Assembly: GCA_023422835.1 (NCBI GenBank)
Contig: JAFAGI010000013.1
Span: 1-64,000 of the forward strand
Direction: 5' to 3'
DNA: 64,000 nt
DNA from: Bacteroidota bacterium
GTDB lineage: Bacteria; Bacteroidota; Bacteroidia; Chitinophagales; Chitinophagaceae
Part shown: positions 55,289 through 64,000 of the stretch, in pieces
How positions within the stretch are numbered: the first letter of the stretch is position 1
How the letters are laid out: the number at the start of each line of letters is the position of its first letter
Notes under the pieces: generated by a model
The model's database searches: none
What the model was told of the DNA's origin: nothing
What the model saw: only the letters and a program-made list of their open reading frames with translations
Program-made: the position numbers and the translations under genes

Positions 55289-57712
55289 ATGCGTACATCT
55301 TTCTTCACCCTTGTACTTTTATTTTTATCGGTAAATGTTATGGCACAGGAAAACGTTATATATCAGAAACCTCCTAAAGAGATATTAGAGCTGGTAGATT
55401 TTAAAATGCCGCCGTCTGTACTGTTTAGCGAGAAGCAGAGGAAGGTTGTATTGCTTTACCGCAATACGTATAAAACATTGGCAGAAATATCCAGCCCTGA
55501 AATGAGGTTGGCAGGTCTGCGCATCAACCCGAAAACAAACATATCAAGTACTACTACGTACATTATTGACCTGGCAACTAAATCGCTGGATGCTGAAAAA
55601 ATAAACAAGGTTGCCGGTTTGCCTGCTAATGCACAGCTTTCTAATTTCACTATGTCTCCCGATGAGCAATACATGGCTTTTACCAATACCGTATCAAAAG
55701 GCCTGGAGCTTTGGGTACTGGACATTGATAAAAACATGGCAAAGAAACTACCCGCGAAGTTGCTAAACGCTAATTTAGGGAACCCTATTTGCTGGTTCAG
55801 GGACAGTAAAAATCTATTGGTGCGAACAATTCCTGTCGGCCGCAAAGAGCTGATCAATTCGCAGGATACATTGCCTAAAGGCCCGATCGTATCTGTAAGT
55901 GACGGCACCAAAGCGCAGAACAGGACGTACCAGGATCTTTTGAAAGATAAAATTGATGAGCAGAATTTTGAAACGCTTGCTACATCTGAATTGCACAAAA
56001 TATCACTTGATGGAAAATCTTCGGTATGGAAAACAAAATCCATGCACAGCAGCGTGAGCTTTTCACCGGATGGCAAATATGTACTGGTAGATGAAGTGCA
56101 ACGCCCTTTCTCCTACATTGTACCCTACAGCCGTTTTCCTGAAATAACTACGGTGTACGATGCAGCAGGTAAAAAAGTAAAACTTATAAACAGCAAGCCT
56201 CTGATTGAAACCCTGCCGCAGGGATTTATGGCTGTGCAACAGGGTAAAAGAAATATTTCATGGCGTGCCGACAAACCCTCAACGCTTTATTGGGTAGAGG
56301 CTTTAGACAAAGGCGATCCCGCTGAAAAAGTTGATTACAGAGACGAGCTTATTGTCTCAGACTTCCCTTTTACCAAAGAAGAAAAAATTGCCCGCACTAA
56401 GAACCGTTTTTCAGGAGTTACGTGGGGGGATGATAAAAACGCGGTGGTTTATGATTCGTGGTTCAACAACCGCAACAGCAAGATTTACCACATTGATCCA
56501 TCATCCAGAGAAATGCAATCAAAGATCCTGTTCGACAGGAATTACCAGGATGCATACAGCAACCCCGGAAGGTTCGATACCAAAAAGAATGCATACAATT
56601 ATAATGTCCTCAACCTGGATGCAGGCAACAATGCATTGTTGCTTGGGGAAGGTTTTACTGAAAAAGGACAGTTCCCTTTTATAGATGAATACAACCTGTC
56701 AACCGGTGAATCACGCAGGCTATACCAGTCGGCTTATACAGATAAGGCAGAAAATCTTTCCAGGATCATAGACAGGGAAAAAGGAGAGGTATTTGTAAGC
56801 ATTCAGTCCCCGGTAGAATACCCGAATTACTTTATCCGGAACATCAAAAATAATACCTTGAAACAGGTAACTGCTTTTGAGAATCCATTTAAAAACATGA
56901 GTAAGGTAAAAAAAGAACTGATAACCTATAAAAGAGACGACGGGCTGGAGCTTACAGGCACCTTATACCTGCCTGCGGAATATGACGGTAAATCAAAATT
57001 GCCGCTCATTATCTGGGCATACCCGCAGGAATTTAAAAACAAGTCTACAGCGTCTCAGAACACTACCAACCCCAACGATTTTATATTCCCTTACTACGGC
57101 TCGCCCATTTACTGGGTTACCCGCGGCTATGCCATATTAGACGATGCCGCTTTCCCGATCGTGGGTGAAGGCAACAAAGAGCCCAACGATAATTTTATTG
57201 AGCAGTTGGTTGCCAATGGTAAGGCTGCTATTGATGTATTAGATAATAGAGGCATCATAGACCGCAAAAGAGTTGCGGTTGGCGGACATTCTTACGGCGC
57301 GTTCATGACGGCAAACCTGCTGACTTATTCTGACCTCTTTGCTGCAGGCATTGCACGCAGCGGAGCTTACAACAGGACGCTTACCCCTTTTGGTTTCCAG
57401 AGTGAAGAAAGGCATTACTGGGACGCACCGGACGTGTACAATGCCATGTCGCCCTTTCAGAATGCACATAAAATGAAAACGCCATTACTGCTCATTCACG
57501 GCAATGACGACAACAACTCAGGCACCTTTACCATGCAGAGCGAAAGATATTTTAATGCTCTGAAAGGGCTGGGTGCGCCTGCGCGTTTGGTGTTACTACC
57601 CAAAGAGAGCCACGGCTATGCAGCGAGGGAATCGATACTGCATGTTTTATGGGAGCAGGACCAATGGCTGGAAAAATACCTGAAGCCAGCAAAAAAACAA
57701 GTTGCAAAATAA
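55289..57712 (+). CDS. Exported S9-family prolyl oligopeptidase-like peptidase
   Basis: 807 residues from the ATG at 55289, which starts a signal peptide (MRTSFFTLVLLFLS to VMAQ); the open frame back to 55178 runs through the rsmA end and is rejected. An N-terminal beta-propeller (about 30-540) precedes an alpha/beta-hydrolase domain. Catalytic residues: Ser668 (GGHSYGAF), Asp740 (HGNDDNN) and His775 (ESHGYAA). This arrangement fits S9 dipeptidyl or acylaminoacyl peptidases, and the glutamyl-endopeptidase subgroup is possible. A periplasmic role in peptide degradation is inferred. Confidence 0.9.
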   Translation: MRTSFFTLVLLFLSVNVMAQENVIYQKPPKEILELVDFKMPPSVLFSEKQRKVVLLYRNTYKTLAEISSPEMRLAGLRINPKTNISSTTTYIIDLATKSLDAEKINKVAGLPANAQLSNFTMSPDEQYMAFTNTVSKGLELWVLDIDKNMAKKLPAKLLNANLGNPICWFRDSKNLLVRTIPVGRKELINSQDTLPKGPIVSVSDGTKAQNRTYQDLLKDKIDEQNFETLATSELHKISLDGKSSVWKTKSMHSSVSFSPDGKYVLVDEVQRPFSYIVPYSRFPEITTVYDAAGKKVKLINSKPLIETLPQGFMAVQQGKRNISWRADKPSTLYWVEALDKGDPAEKVDYRDELIVSDFPFTKEEKIARTKNRFSGVTWGDDKNAVVYDSWFNNRNSKIYHIDPSSREMQSKILFDRNYQDAYSNPGRFDTKKNAYNYNVLNLDAGNNALLLGEGFTEKGQFPFIDEYNLSTGESRRLYQSAYTDKAENLSRIIDREKGEVFVSIQSPVEYPNYFIRNIKNNTLKQVTAFENPFKNMSKVKKELITYKRDDGLELTGTLYLPAEYDGKSKLPLIIWAYPQEFKNKSTASQNTTNPNDFIFPYYGSPIYWVTRGYAILDDAAFPIVGEGNKEPNDNFIEQLVANGKAAIDVLDNRGIIDRKRVAVGGHSYGAFMTANLLTYSDLFAAGIARSGAYNRTLTPFGFQSEERHYWDAPDVYNAMSPFQNAHKMKTPLLLIHGNDDNNSGTFTMQSERYFNALKGLGAPARLVLLPKESHGYAARESILHVLWEQDQWLEKYLKPAKKQVAK

Positions 57713-57762
57713 AAAGTTTTTGTATCTAAAATGTGCGACCTTTGCGTAATTTTTAGCGTGAT

Positions 57763-58365
57763 ATGTCAACTTTAGATATAGTAATTTATTGCGGGATATT
57801 CGTTTTTTCTCTCACCGGGGCGCTGAATGCGCGTGCCCACCACATGGATATATTCGGCGCCATTGTGCTGGCTTTCGTGACTTCCTACGGTGGGGGTTCC
57901 ATCAGAGATATTGTGATGGATGCCAGGCCTATAAACTGGATGAACGATAACCTGGCGCTGGCGCTTGTTATAACGCCGGTGATCATAATCTCCCTGGTAA
58001 AATTTAATTTCAACAGGTTGAGGAGGCTGATATTTTTTACCGATGCCGTAGGTTTGGGATTGTTTACAGTGGCAGGCATTGACCGAAGCGCGCAGTTTGG
58101 CGCCAATGAACCCTACAGTTTGCTGATGGGAGTGGTTACAGCTACCTTTGGAGGCCTCATCGCCGATATTTTGTGCAACAATGTACCCAATCTGTTGAGG
58201 CGTGGAGAGCTGTATGCTACAGCCTGTGCCATCGGCGGAGCGGTATATATTCTTTCAAAAAGGTTTGTGGAAGATTCCACATTCAGCCTGATCATTTGTA
58301 TTTGCCTGATCGTGATCATCAGGATTATATCCAAATACAAAAAAGTGATGTTGCCTGAAGTGTAG
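57763..58365 (+). CDS. TRIC-type (YadS-like) cation channel family protein
   Basis: 200-residue inner-membrane protein with seven helices in two repeats of three. Each repeat carries a Gly-rich motif: SYGGGSIRDIVMDARP near residue 42 and TATFGGLIADILCNN near residue 128. The conserved FTDAVGLGLFTVAGI lies between. The family, also called UPF0126, is homologous to trimeric intracellular cation channels; the bacterial role is not settled. It is convergent with murF-alr, with six bases between the stops. Confidence 0.85.
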   Translation: MSTLDIVIYCGIFVFSLTGALNARAHHMDIFGAIVLAFVTSYGGGSIRDIVMDARPINWMNDNLALALVITPVIIISLVKFNFNRLRRLIFFTDAVGLGLFTVAGIDRSAQFGANEPYSLLMGVVTATFGGLIADILCNNVPNLLRRGELYATACAIGGAVYILSKRFVEDSTFSLIICICLIVIIRIISKYKKVMLPEV

Positions 58366-58371
58366 TATCCG

Positions 58372-60825
58372 TCAGTCTTCTACGTACACCCGCTTTACGC
58401 GCCTGCCGATACCGGTGAGTATTTCATAAGTATTGGTTTCACACCAGGAAGCTAATTTTTCTATGGGCAGGTTGCTGCCGAATATTTCTACCACATCGCC
58501 TTCATGCACATTTTCAATACCGGTGATGTCTACCATAGTCATATCCATGCACACAATGCCTACCACCGGCGCCAGTTTCCCGTTGATAAAGACTGCGCCA
58601 GTGCCGTTGCTCATTTTGCGTTTAAAACCATCTGCGTAGCCTATGCGTATGGTTGCTATCACGGAGTCGCGCTGTAAGATGCCTTTTCGGTTGTAACCTA
58701 CGCTTTCATTGGCTTTTAGGTGCCTTATCTGCGCAATGGTGGTCTTTAGAGCAATGGCAGGTTCCAGCTGGAGCTTCTTATGGTTGGTGCTGTCAATTCC
58801 ATACAAGCCGATGCCCAGGCGCACCATGTCCATCTGCAGCTCCGGGTGTTGTATTATGCTGGCTGAGTTTGAGATATGCCTGAGGAAAGTATACCTGGTA
58901 TTTTGCTGAATCAGATTAGCACATTCGTTTAGCAGCGCAGCCTGCTGTGCCGTAAAAGCATCTTCCTGCTCATCTTCACTGGCTACCAGGTGGCTGAAAA
59001 CAGATTTGATAACTACTTCCCTGCCTGCATTCAATATGGCTGTGATCCGCGCTATATCTTGCTTTTCAAAGCCGAGCCGGTGCATACCTGTATCAATTTT
59101 TATGTGTACAGGATATTGTTGAAGGCCTTCGCGCCTGAGAAAACTAATGAAAGAGTCAAGTATCTTAAAAGAATAGATTTCAGGTTCAAGATTGTAAGTC
59201 ACTATTTTTTGAAAGGCATCTTCATCATCATCAATGTTCATGATCATTACAGGCAAGTGGATACCTGCATCGCGCAGCTCTACCGCTTCATCTGTGTATG
59301 CTACCGTAAGATAATCTACATGGTTGTATTGCAGCAGGCTCGCTACTTCCAGGCTGCCGCTGCCATAGCCAAACGCTTTGACCATAGCCATCAGCCGGGT
59401 GCCTGCGGACAGATTTTCTTTATAGGCCTTCAGGTTGTACGCGATGGCTGAAAGATTTACTTCCAGGAAGGTGGAATGTATTTTCTTTTCAAAAATCGGT
59501 ACAATAGTTTCAAATAAAAAACTTCTTGCACCCTTGATCAGGATAGCCTCGTTTGCATAAGCCTGTGAATTAAAATGATCGGTAAAGTCTTTGGCAGAAG
59601 TGTAAAATGTGGTTAAGTTCAATGCATCCTGCACTATATTTTTACGGCTCTGCCATTCCTGGCCTATGGCTATGAAACGGTTGATATGCCTTGCTTTCAG
59701 CATTTCTGTTACAGCGGTATAATCGCTATCTGCGGCGTCAGGAATGTCGGAAAGTATAACTGTTTTGGTCAATGGCTGCTTTGATAAAAAGTCCAGCGCA
59801 ATAGAAAGAGATTGCAGATCAAAACTGTAACTGTCGTTGATAAAAATGCAATTGTTGATACCGGGTAAAACCTGCATACGCATCTCAACCGGCTGCAACA
59901 ACAATATTCTTTCGATGATCTTGCCAACCGGTAAGCCAAAGTTCAGCGCTACAGCAATGCACATCAAGGCATTGTGCAAAGAGGCGTCATCGGTAAAGGG
60001 AATGTGTATTTTAAAAGATGCATTTTGGTATACAAGCGCTATTTCAGTAAAACTATCCTGCTGTTTTATTTCTTTTACACGAAGTGTACAGCTTGCTTTT
60101 GTGCCGATGGAAAATATTTCACAGGTTATTGTTTCAGCCAGCATAGTGCTTACCAGTGCATCATCTGTATGTGCAAAAACTATACGGCATTGCCTGAATA
60201 ACCTGAGCTTTTCTGATAACTTTTCTTTTTTTGAGCTAAAATTATTTTCATGCGCTTCACCGATATTAGTAAGTATGCCGATAGTAGGGTAGATAATTTT
60301 TTCAAGCTTATCCATCTCTTCTTTTTTTGAAATGCCTGCTTCTATAATTGCAAGGTCATTTTCGGAATTCATTTCCCATACGCTTAGCGGCACACCGATC
60401 TGGGAGTTGTAGCTACGCGGGCTTCTTACAATATCATAGTCTTCAGAAAGAAGGGTGTAGAGCCATTCTTTCACAATGGTCTTGCCATTACTGCCGGTAA
60501 TACCTATAACCGGATAGCGGAATGATTGCCTGTGTTGTGCCGCTATTTTTTGCAAAGCATCTAAAGTATTGTCAACAAAAAGTACATTGGCACCTGGCAG
60601 GTTGTGGGTATAATTTTTTTCAACAATAAAGTTTCTTACACCCAGCTGATACACATCTTCCACAAAATTGTGGCCGTCCCTGTTTGCTGTGCGCAAAGCA
60701 AAGAATAAAGATTCGTGCGGGAAGGATATGCGCCGGCTGTCGGTAGATAAATGTTTAATAATATTATTTGTATGCATGATCGCTCTGCAGCCAAGCATTT
60801 CCTTTATCTGTTGAATTGAATACAT
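58372..60825 (-). CDS. Bifunctional MurF-like ligase / alanine racemase
   Basis: 817-residue fusion from the ATG at 60825 (MYSIQQIKEMLG); an upstream in-frame ATG at 60858 adds 11 residues. The N-terminal half (1 to about 450) is a Mur ligase with the ATP loop GITGSNGKT at 108-116. The C-terminal half is a PLP alanine racemase with Lys483 (MVKAFGYGSG) and the catalytic Tyr730 (RIGYADGFK). It would make D-alanine and join D-Ala-D-Ala to the UDP-MurNAc-tripeptide. The same fusion is well known in Bacteroidota. Whether the ligase half is active here is not shown. Confidence 0.93.
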   Translation of the reverse strand: MYSIQQIKEMLGCRAIMHTNNIIKHLSTDSRRISFPHESLFFALRTANRDGHNFVEDVYQLGVRNFIVEKNYTHNLPGANVLFVDNTLDALQKIAAQHRQSFRYPVIGITGSNGKTIVKEWLYTLLSEDYDIVRSPRSYNSQIGVPLSVWEMNSENDLAIIEAGISKKEEMDKLEKIIYPTIGILTNIGEAHENNFSSKKEKLSEKLRLFRQCRIVFAHTDDALVSTMLAETITCEIFSIGTKASCTLRVKEIKQQDSFTEIALVYQNASFKIHIPFTDDASLHNALMCIAVALNFGLPVGKIIERILLLQPVEMRMQVLPGINNCIFINDSYSFDLQSLSIALDFLSKQPLTKTVILSDIPDAADSDYTAVTEMLKARHINRFIAIGQEWQSRKNIVQDALNLTTFYTSAKDFTDHFNSQAYANEAILIKGARSFLFETIVPIFEKKIHSTFLEVNLSAIAYNLKAYKENLSAGTRLMAMVKAFGYGSGSLEVASLLQYNHVDYLTVAYTDEAVELRDAGIHLPVMIMNIDDDEDAFQKIVTYNLEPEIYSFKILDSFISFLRREGLQQYPVHIKIDTGMHRLGFEKQDIARITAILNAGREVVIKSVFSHLVASEDEQEDAFTAQQAALLNECANLIQQNTRYTFLRHISNSASIIQHPELQMDMVRLGIGLYGIDSTNHKKLQLEPAIALKTTIAQIRHLKANESVGYNRKGILQRDSVIATIRIGYADGFKRKMSNGTGAVFINGKLAPVVGIVCMDMTMVDITGIENVHEGDVVEIFGSNLPIEKLASWCETNTYEILTGIGRRVKRVYVED

Positions 60826-60905
60826 AACCTTTTCTTGAGGCGTAAAGGTACAATCCATAAAGAAAAAAGCGCTATAAAAACTTACAGCGCTTTGATCTTA
60901 ACAGG

Positions 60906-63900
60906 TCACTTTACCTTTATACGCAAACCTGCTGAATGGCTTATAAACTCAGGCGCATACAGGCATTGAATGCTGGCAGTGCCCACCGAATAATCTCCGG
61001 AGTGTGTGATGTGTAATGGGTAATCAAATACGTACGTGCCTTTGCGCAAGTAGCTTATAAAGAAATTGGTGGAAGCATCTTTGGTAGCTTCATAGTAGCC
61101 AAGCCCGTCCTGCCATTTGTAGCCGCTCAATACATTCACAGGCTCCATAGAAGCTGCGCGCATATCTTTCAGGTGCAGGTATTCCATATCCCTGTCTGAT
61201 TTTAATTCTACTCTTACCACAACCTTGTCGCCAATATTCAATACATCTCCGTTATTTACAGGCAGTAGTTTTTTGCCGGCACCTGTATTTTTTTCTATGA
61301 ACAGTTGCTTCTTTAAAGAGAGCGGCGTGGCTGCGGGCGTGATCTTATCCATCTCTTCAAAGTATTGCCAGTACACGCTGCCATAAGCCGGCGTACGATT
61401 AACGTTGTTTTTATCTTTGGAAGAAGTTGTCACTTTTATATCCGCCATATCCCTGCCGGCCTGCTGTTGTGTAAATGTTTGTTTTACATATCCTGCACCT
61501 GCCTGTCCTTTCTCTGTGGAGATAGTTGTATTATTGCCCAACTGTATCACTACATTTTTGCTGCTGCCGATAAGGTTATTTACCTTTAGTAGGGCGTAAC
61601 ACGCATCGGCAGTGGCTTTGGTGGTACGCCAGTTGTTGGTTTGCTTGTTCCTGATCAGCCAGTTCTGCATACCGTTCACAGATTCGCGCAATGGATGGTT
61701 GTTTTCACCTTCGGCAATTTCATGTGTTACTTCTATCATCAGCGCCTGTTGTTCTATCGGCACCTGATACCAATAATATCCCCACTGCATATCTTTCCAG
61801 TAAGTACCCTGCACCTTGTCTTCCACAGCATTTTCCAGCAGCGATTTAAGGATAGTTTCCTTAGCAAAAACTTTTTCGTTGTTCCTGTAAAAAATGCCTG
61901 CCAGCATGCCTTTGAAGTACGAAGACTGATCAATCCAGTATTTCTTCGCCTGCCCATAGAAGTATTTCTCTGCAGCAGTAGCCGGCTTTTTATCGAAATA
62001 GCTGTTGGCAAAAAGATAGTGTATCTGTAAACCGCTCACATTGTGTTTAGTAAGGTCCTTACTGTATTTTTTCAGATCGTTATAATCTTTGGTAATGGCG
62101 TTCCGCAGGTATTGCCGCGCCTTAGCCGTGATCTGGTTCAGCGTGTTCAAACTGTTTGCCGGTACGGCCTCCAGCATTTTTAACCTACCAATGCCCGTGA
62201 GGATATATTGTGTAATGTACCTGTCTGCATCGCCGCCTTTGAACCAGGGGAAGGAGCCGTCAGCCAATTGCATATCGCTGAGCTGGTTGATGCTTTTATT
62301 AATACCTTCGCTCATTTTTGCCAGGTCGAACAACAGGGCAATATTTTTTCTTTGTTCAGTTTCATTTTCTGCCTGTACCAGCCACGGCGTTTCCTGCAGC
62401 AGTATTTGTTTCAGTTCCTGGTTTTTCTGCAGGTTACTTTGCAGCGCAGTTGAATCCTTCAGCCATTCATTGAATATTTGTTTAATGCCCGGTTTTGTGT
62501 TCACGATATGCGTAGCAAGCGCGTTGGCATAAAAACGGTTAAACACCTGCTCAGCACAATCATACGGATACTCCATGAGGTATGGCAGTGACTGCACGGC
62601 ATACCAAACCGGGTTGGCAGTAAACTCTACAGTCAACGATTGCGTTTGCAATGTATTGCTGGTATGATTTTTTAATTTGTCGAATGTATAGTTTATTGTG
62701 GTATCACCCTGCTGGAACACAGGCATAGCCTCGGTTACAAGCATTTTATTGGTAAGTTCGGGAATGATATGTTCTTCGCCGTCGCTGAATTTTCCTGATG
62801 TGCCTGCGATCTTTATAAGAATGGGCTCTGTGGCATCAGCAGGAATGGTTACCGGGAATTTCACAGAGGTGCTTTGCCGCGCAGCTGCTTTAAAGTTTAC
62901 AGGAGTAGTCGAAGCCGTCCACCCGGTGATGGATTCACGCGTAATGGCATTCAGTAACTGTATTTGTGCAATGCCGTCGAGGTTGTTTTCTGATAGGTTG
63001 CTGATTTTGGCGCTAAGCTCTGCCTTGTCGCCCGCACGTAGAAAGCGCGGCATGTTCGGTTGCACCATCATTGTTTTTTGTGAAACAATTTCTTTTTCGC
63101 TGTAGGCATGCTGCAGCGTTTTGGTATATGCCAGGTTCATCCATTTCCATTTAGTCATTGCGTCCGGCATAGTAAATTCAAGAGTGTACGATCCATCTTT
63201 ACCGGCATATACGTGCGGCATAAAGAAAGCGGTTTCGTTGAAATTGGTTCGCAAAGGTTGCTGGATAGAAGATTTATTTTGTCGTTCAGTTGTACCCATG
63301 GCATCAGACTGTGCCGATGCATCACTTTCTTTTAGAGCAATAGCGCCTGTAATTGATTTCTTATATTGTGGAGCGTAGCCTGTAACTACTACTTCGTCTG
63401 ATTTTGAAGACAAAGATTCTTCTCGAACTACAATTCCAGAGGCTCTGCCTATTAGCCGGTGTGTTAGATGATTTCTAAATAGGTATGATTCATCTACAAA
63501 TATCAGGTGATCATATATTTTTGCTTTTATGCCATAAGAACTATTATAATGGTCTGCATTCGTGAATCCGCTTTGAGCCGTAAATTGCCTGTAGTCTGTA
63601 TTCCAGGCATGATGCGGTATTTGGGTATTCGTTATAAATGGATTATGCCATTCATGAAGCCTGATTTCATCCAGTGAAGCATCATACATGGAGGAAAGCA
63701 GTTCTGCTTCTACCTTTTTATTATTTTGGCCGGATATTTTTATCTGCCATTTCTCTTTCGCGCCGGGCTCGGTCTTATCCCTGAATGTAGCATACGTAAT
63801 TGCCAGATTTTTGGTGCTGTCAGTCACCATCACTGTATTATCAGTGGTATACAGCCGGTTGTGTTTAATAAAGCCATAGACATAACTGGAAGCATTGAGA

Positions 63901-64000
63901 TCGTTGGCAGTAGTGGTCTGTACAATTGTTTTTATCTCGTTATTCAGTTTGAAATCAGAAAATACTATCCCGGATTTTTCCCCGGGCATAGTAGTTTTTT
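60906..64000 (-). CDS. Alpha-2-macroglobulin family protein, 5' end outside window
   Basis: At least 1,030 residues; the frame is still open at the right edge, so the N-terminus is missing. The A2M core starts at ETAFFMPHVYAGKDGSYTL, followed by the MG domains. The thioester motif CAEQ lies in PYDCAEQVFNRFYANALA, near residue 478 of the visible part, and the alpha/alpha toroid follows. A Ser-rich linker around visible residues 190-220 contains EVVVTGYAPQYKKSITGAI, the motif that opens the plug of SusC/RagA receptors. These proteins are thought to trap foreign proteases in the periplasm. It lies 80 bases upstream of murF-alr. Confidence 0.9.
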   Translation of the reverse strand, partial: KTTMPGEKSGIVFSDFKLNNEIKTIVQTTTANDLNASSYVYGFIKHNRLYTTDNTVMVTDSTKNLAITYATFRDKTEPGAKEKWQIKISGQNNKKVEAELLSSMYDASLDEIRLHEWHNPFITNTQIPHHAWNTDYRQFTAQSGFTNADHYNSSYGIKAKIYDHLIFVDESYLFRNHLTHRLIGRASGIVVREESLSSKSDEVVVTGYAPQYKKSITGAIALKESDASAQSDAMGTTERQNKSSIQQPLRTNFNETAFFMPHVYAGKDGSYTLEFTMPDAMTKWKWMNLAYTKTLQHAYSEKEIVSQKTMMVQPNMPRFLRAGDKAELSAKISNLSENNLDGIAQIQLLNAITRESITGWTASTTPVNFKAAARQSTSVKFPVTIPADATEPILIKIAGTSGKFSDGEEHIIPELTNKMLVTEAMPVFQQGDTTINYTFDKLKNHTSNTLQTQSLTVEFTANPVWYAVQSLPYLMEYPYDCAEQVFNRFYANALATHIVNTKPGIKQIFNEWLKDSTALQSNLQKNQELKQILLQETPWLVQAENETEQRKNIALLFDLAKMSEGINKSINQLSDMQLADGSFPWFKGGDADRYITQYILTGIGRLKMLEAVPANSLNTLNQITAKARQYLRNAITKDYNDLKKYSKDLTKHNVSGLQIHYLFANSYFDKKPATAAEKYFYGQAKKYWIDQSSYFKGMLAGIFYRNNEKVFAKETILKSLLENAVEDKVQGTYWKDMQWGYYWYQVPIEQQALMIEVTHEIAEGENNHPLRESVNGMQNWLIRNKQTNNWRTTKATADACYALLKVNNLIGSSKNVVIQLGNNTTISTEKGQAGAGYVKQTFTQQQAGRDMADIKVTTSSKDKNNVNRTPAYGSVYWQYFEEMDKITPAATPLSLKKQLFIEKNTGAGKKLLPVNNGDVLNIGDKVVVRVELKSDRDMEYLHLKDMRAASMEPVNVLSGYKWQDGLGYYEATKDASTNFFISYLRKGTYVFDYPLHITHSGDYSVGTASIQCLYAPEFISHSAGLRIKVK

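Overview
The window reads as a chromosomal segment of a Bacteroidota bacterium, most likely a member of the Chitinophagaceae or a close relative. The evidence is the phylum's -7 promoter element (TAnnTTTG) in front of several genes, weak Shine-Dalgarno signals, many TonB/outer-membrane proteins, a MurF-alanine racemase fusion, a short NuoG, DUF4834, DUF5689 and IPExxxVDY proteins, and an ExbB-ExbD-ExbD-TonB block. The family assignment is inference; nothing here proves a genus.

Layout. 1-14.1 kb (+) is a glycan-degradation cluster: a GH2 beta-galactosidase cut by the left edge, an MFS transporter, GH123 and GH20 hexosaminidases, three formylglycine sulfatases and a secreted endonuclease/exonuclease/phosphatase (EEP) family hydrolase. 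It fits stepwise breakdown of a sulfated glycan with galactose and N-acetylhexosamine. 14.1-18.4 kb holds two tandem outer-membrane barrel paralogues, a DUF421 protein, a broken response-regulator fragment, a CAU-anticodon tRNA, a HAD phosphatase and a DUF4834 protein. 18.4-23.4 kb has a TonB receptor converging on rplK-rplA-rplJ-rplL, which here lacks both the usual nusG/secE upstream and rpoBC downstream. 23.6-36.9 kb is a complete 14-gene complex I operon, nuoA to nuoN, followed by a convergent geranylgeranyl-reductase-family gene. 38.6-44.5 kb is a TonB receptor/DUF5689 lipoprotein pair divergent from a secreted nuclease. 44.7-47.1 kb is acpP-fabF-rnc. 47.2-53.7 kb holds a GNAT enzyme, an IPExxxVDY protein, feoB, and exbB-exbD-exbD-tonB. 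53.9-64 kb carries ruvC, rsmA, an S9 peptidase, a TRIC channel, murF-alr and an alpha-2-macroglobulin cut by the right edge.

How the genes work together. The ExbBD/TonB complex would energise the two TonB receptors in the window. FeoB handles ferrous iron at the inner membrane. Complex I supplies the proton gradient that the Ton system uses. The TonB receptor/DUF5689/nuclease trio looks like a nucleic-acid or phosphate scavenging module.

The most interesting unexplained signal is a family of about 105-125 nt intergenic repeats (38395-38501 minus; 43399-43503 plus, with a diverged tandem copy before it; 53793-53916 plus). Two copies end exactly at the start codon of the downstream gene, and all share small hairpins whose stems vary in a compensatory way. 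I do not recognise this element. Other points worth attention are a sulfatase with one of its paired metal-ligand aspartates replaced by tyrosine, a SusC-type plug motif inside the alpha-2-macroglobulin, the orphaned rplKAJL operon, a strong hairpin between exbB and exbD, and -7 elements that almost touch the start codons of feoB and a TonB receptor.
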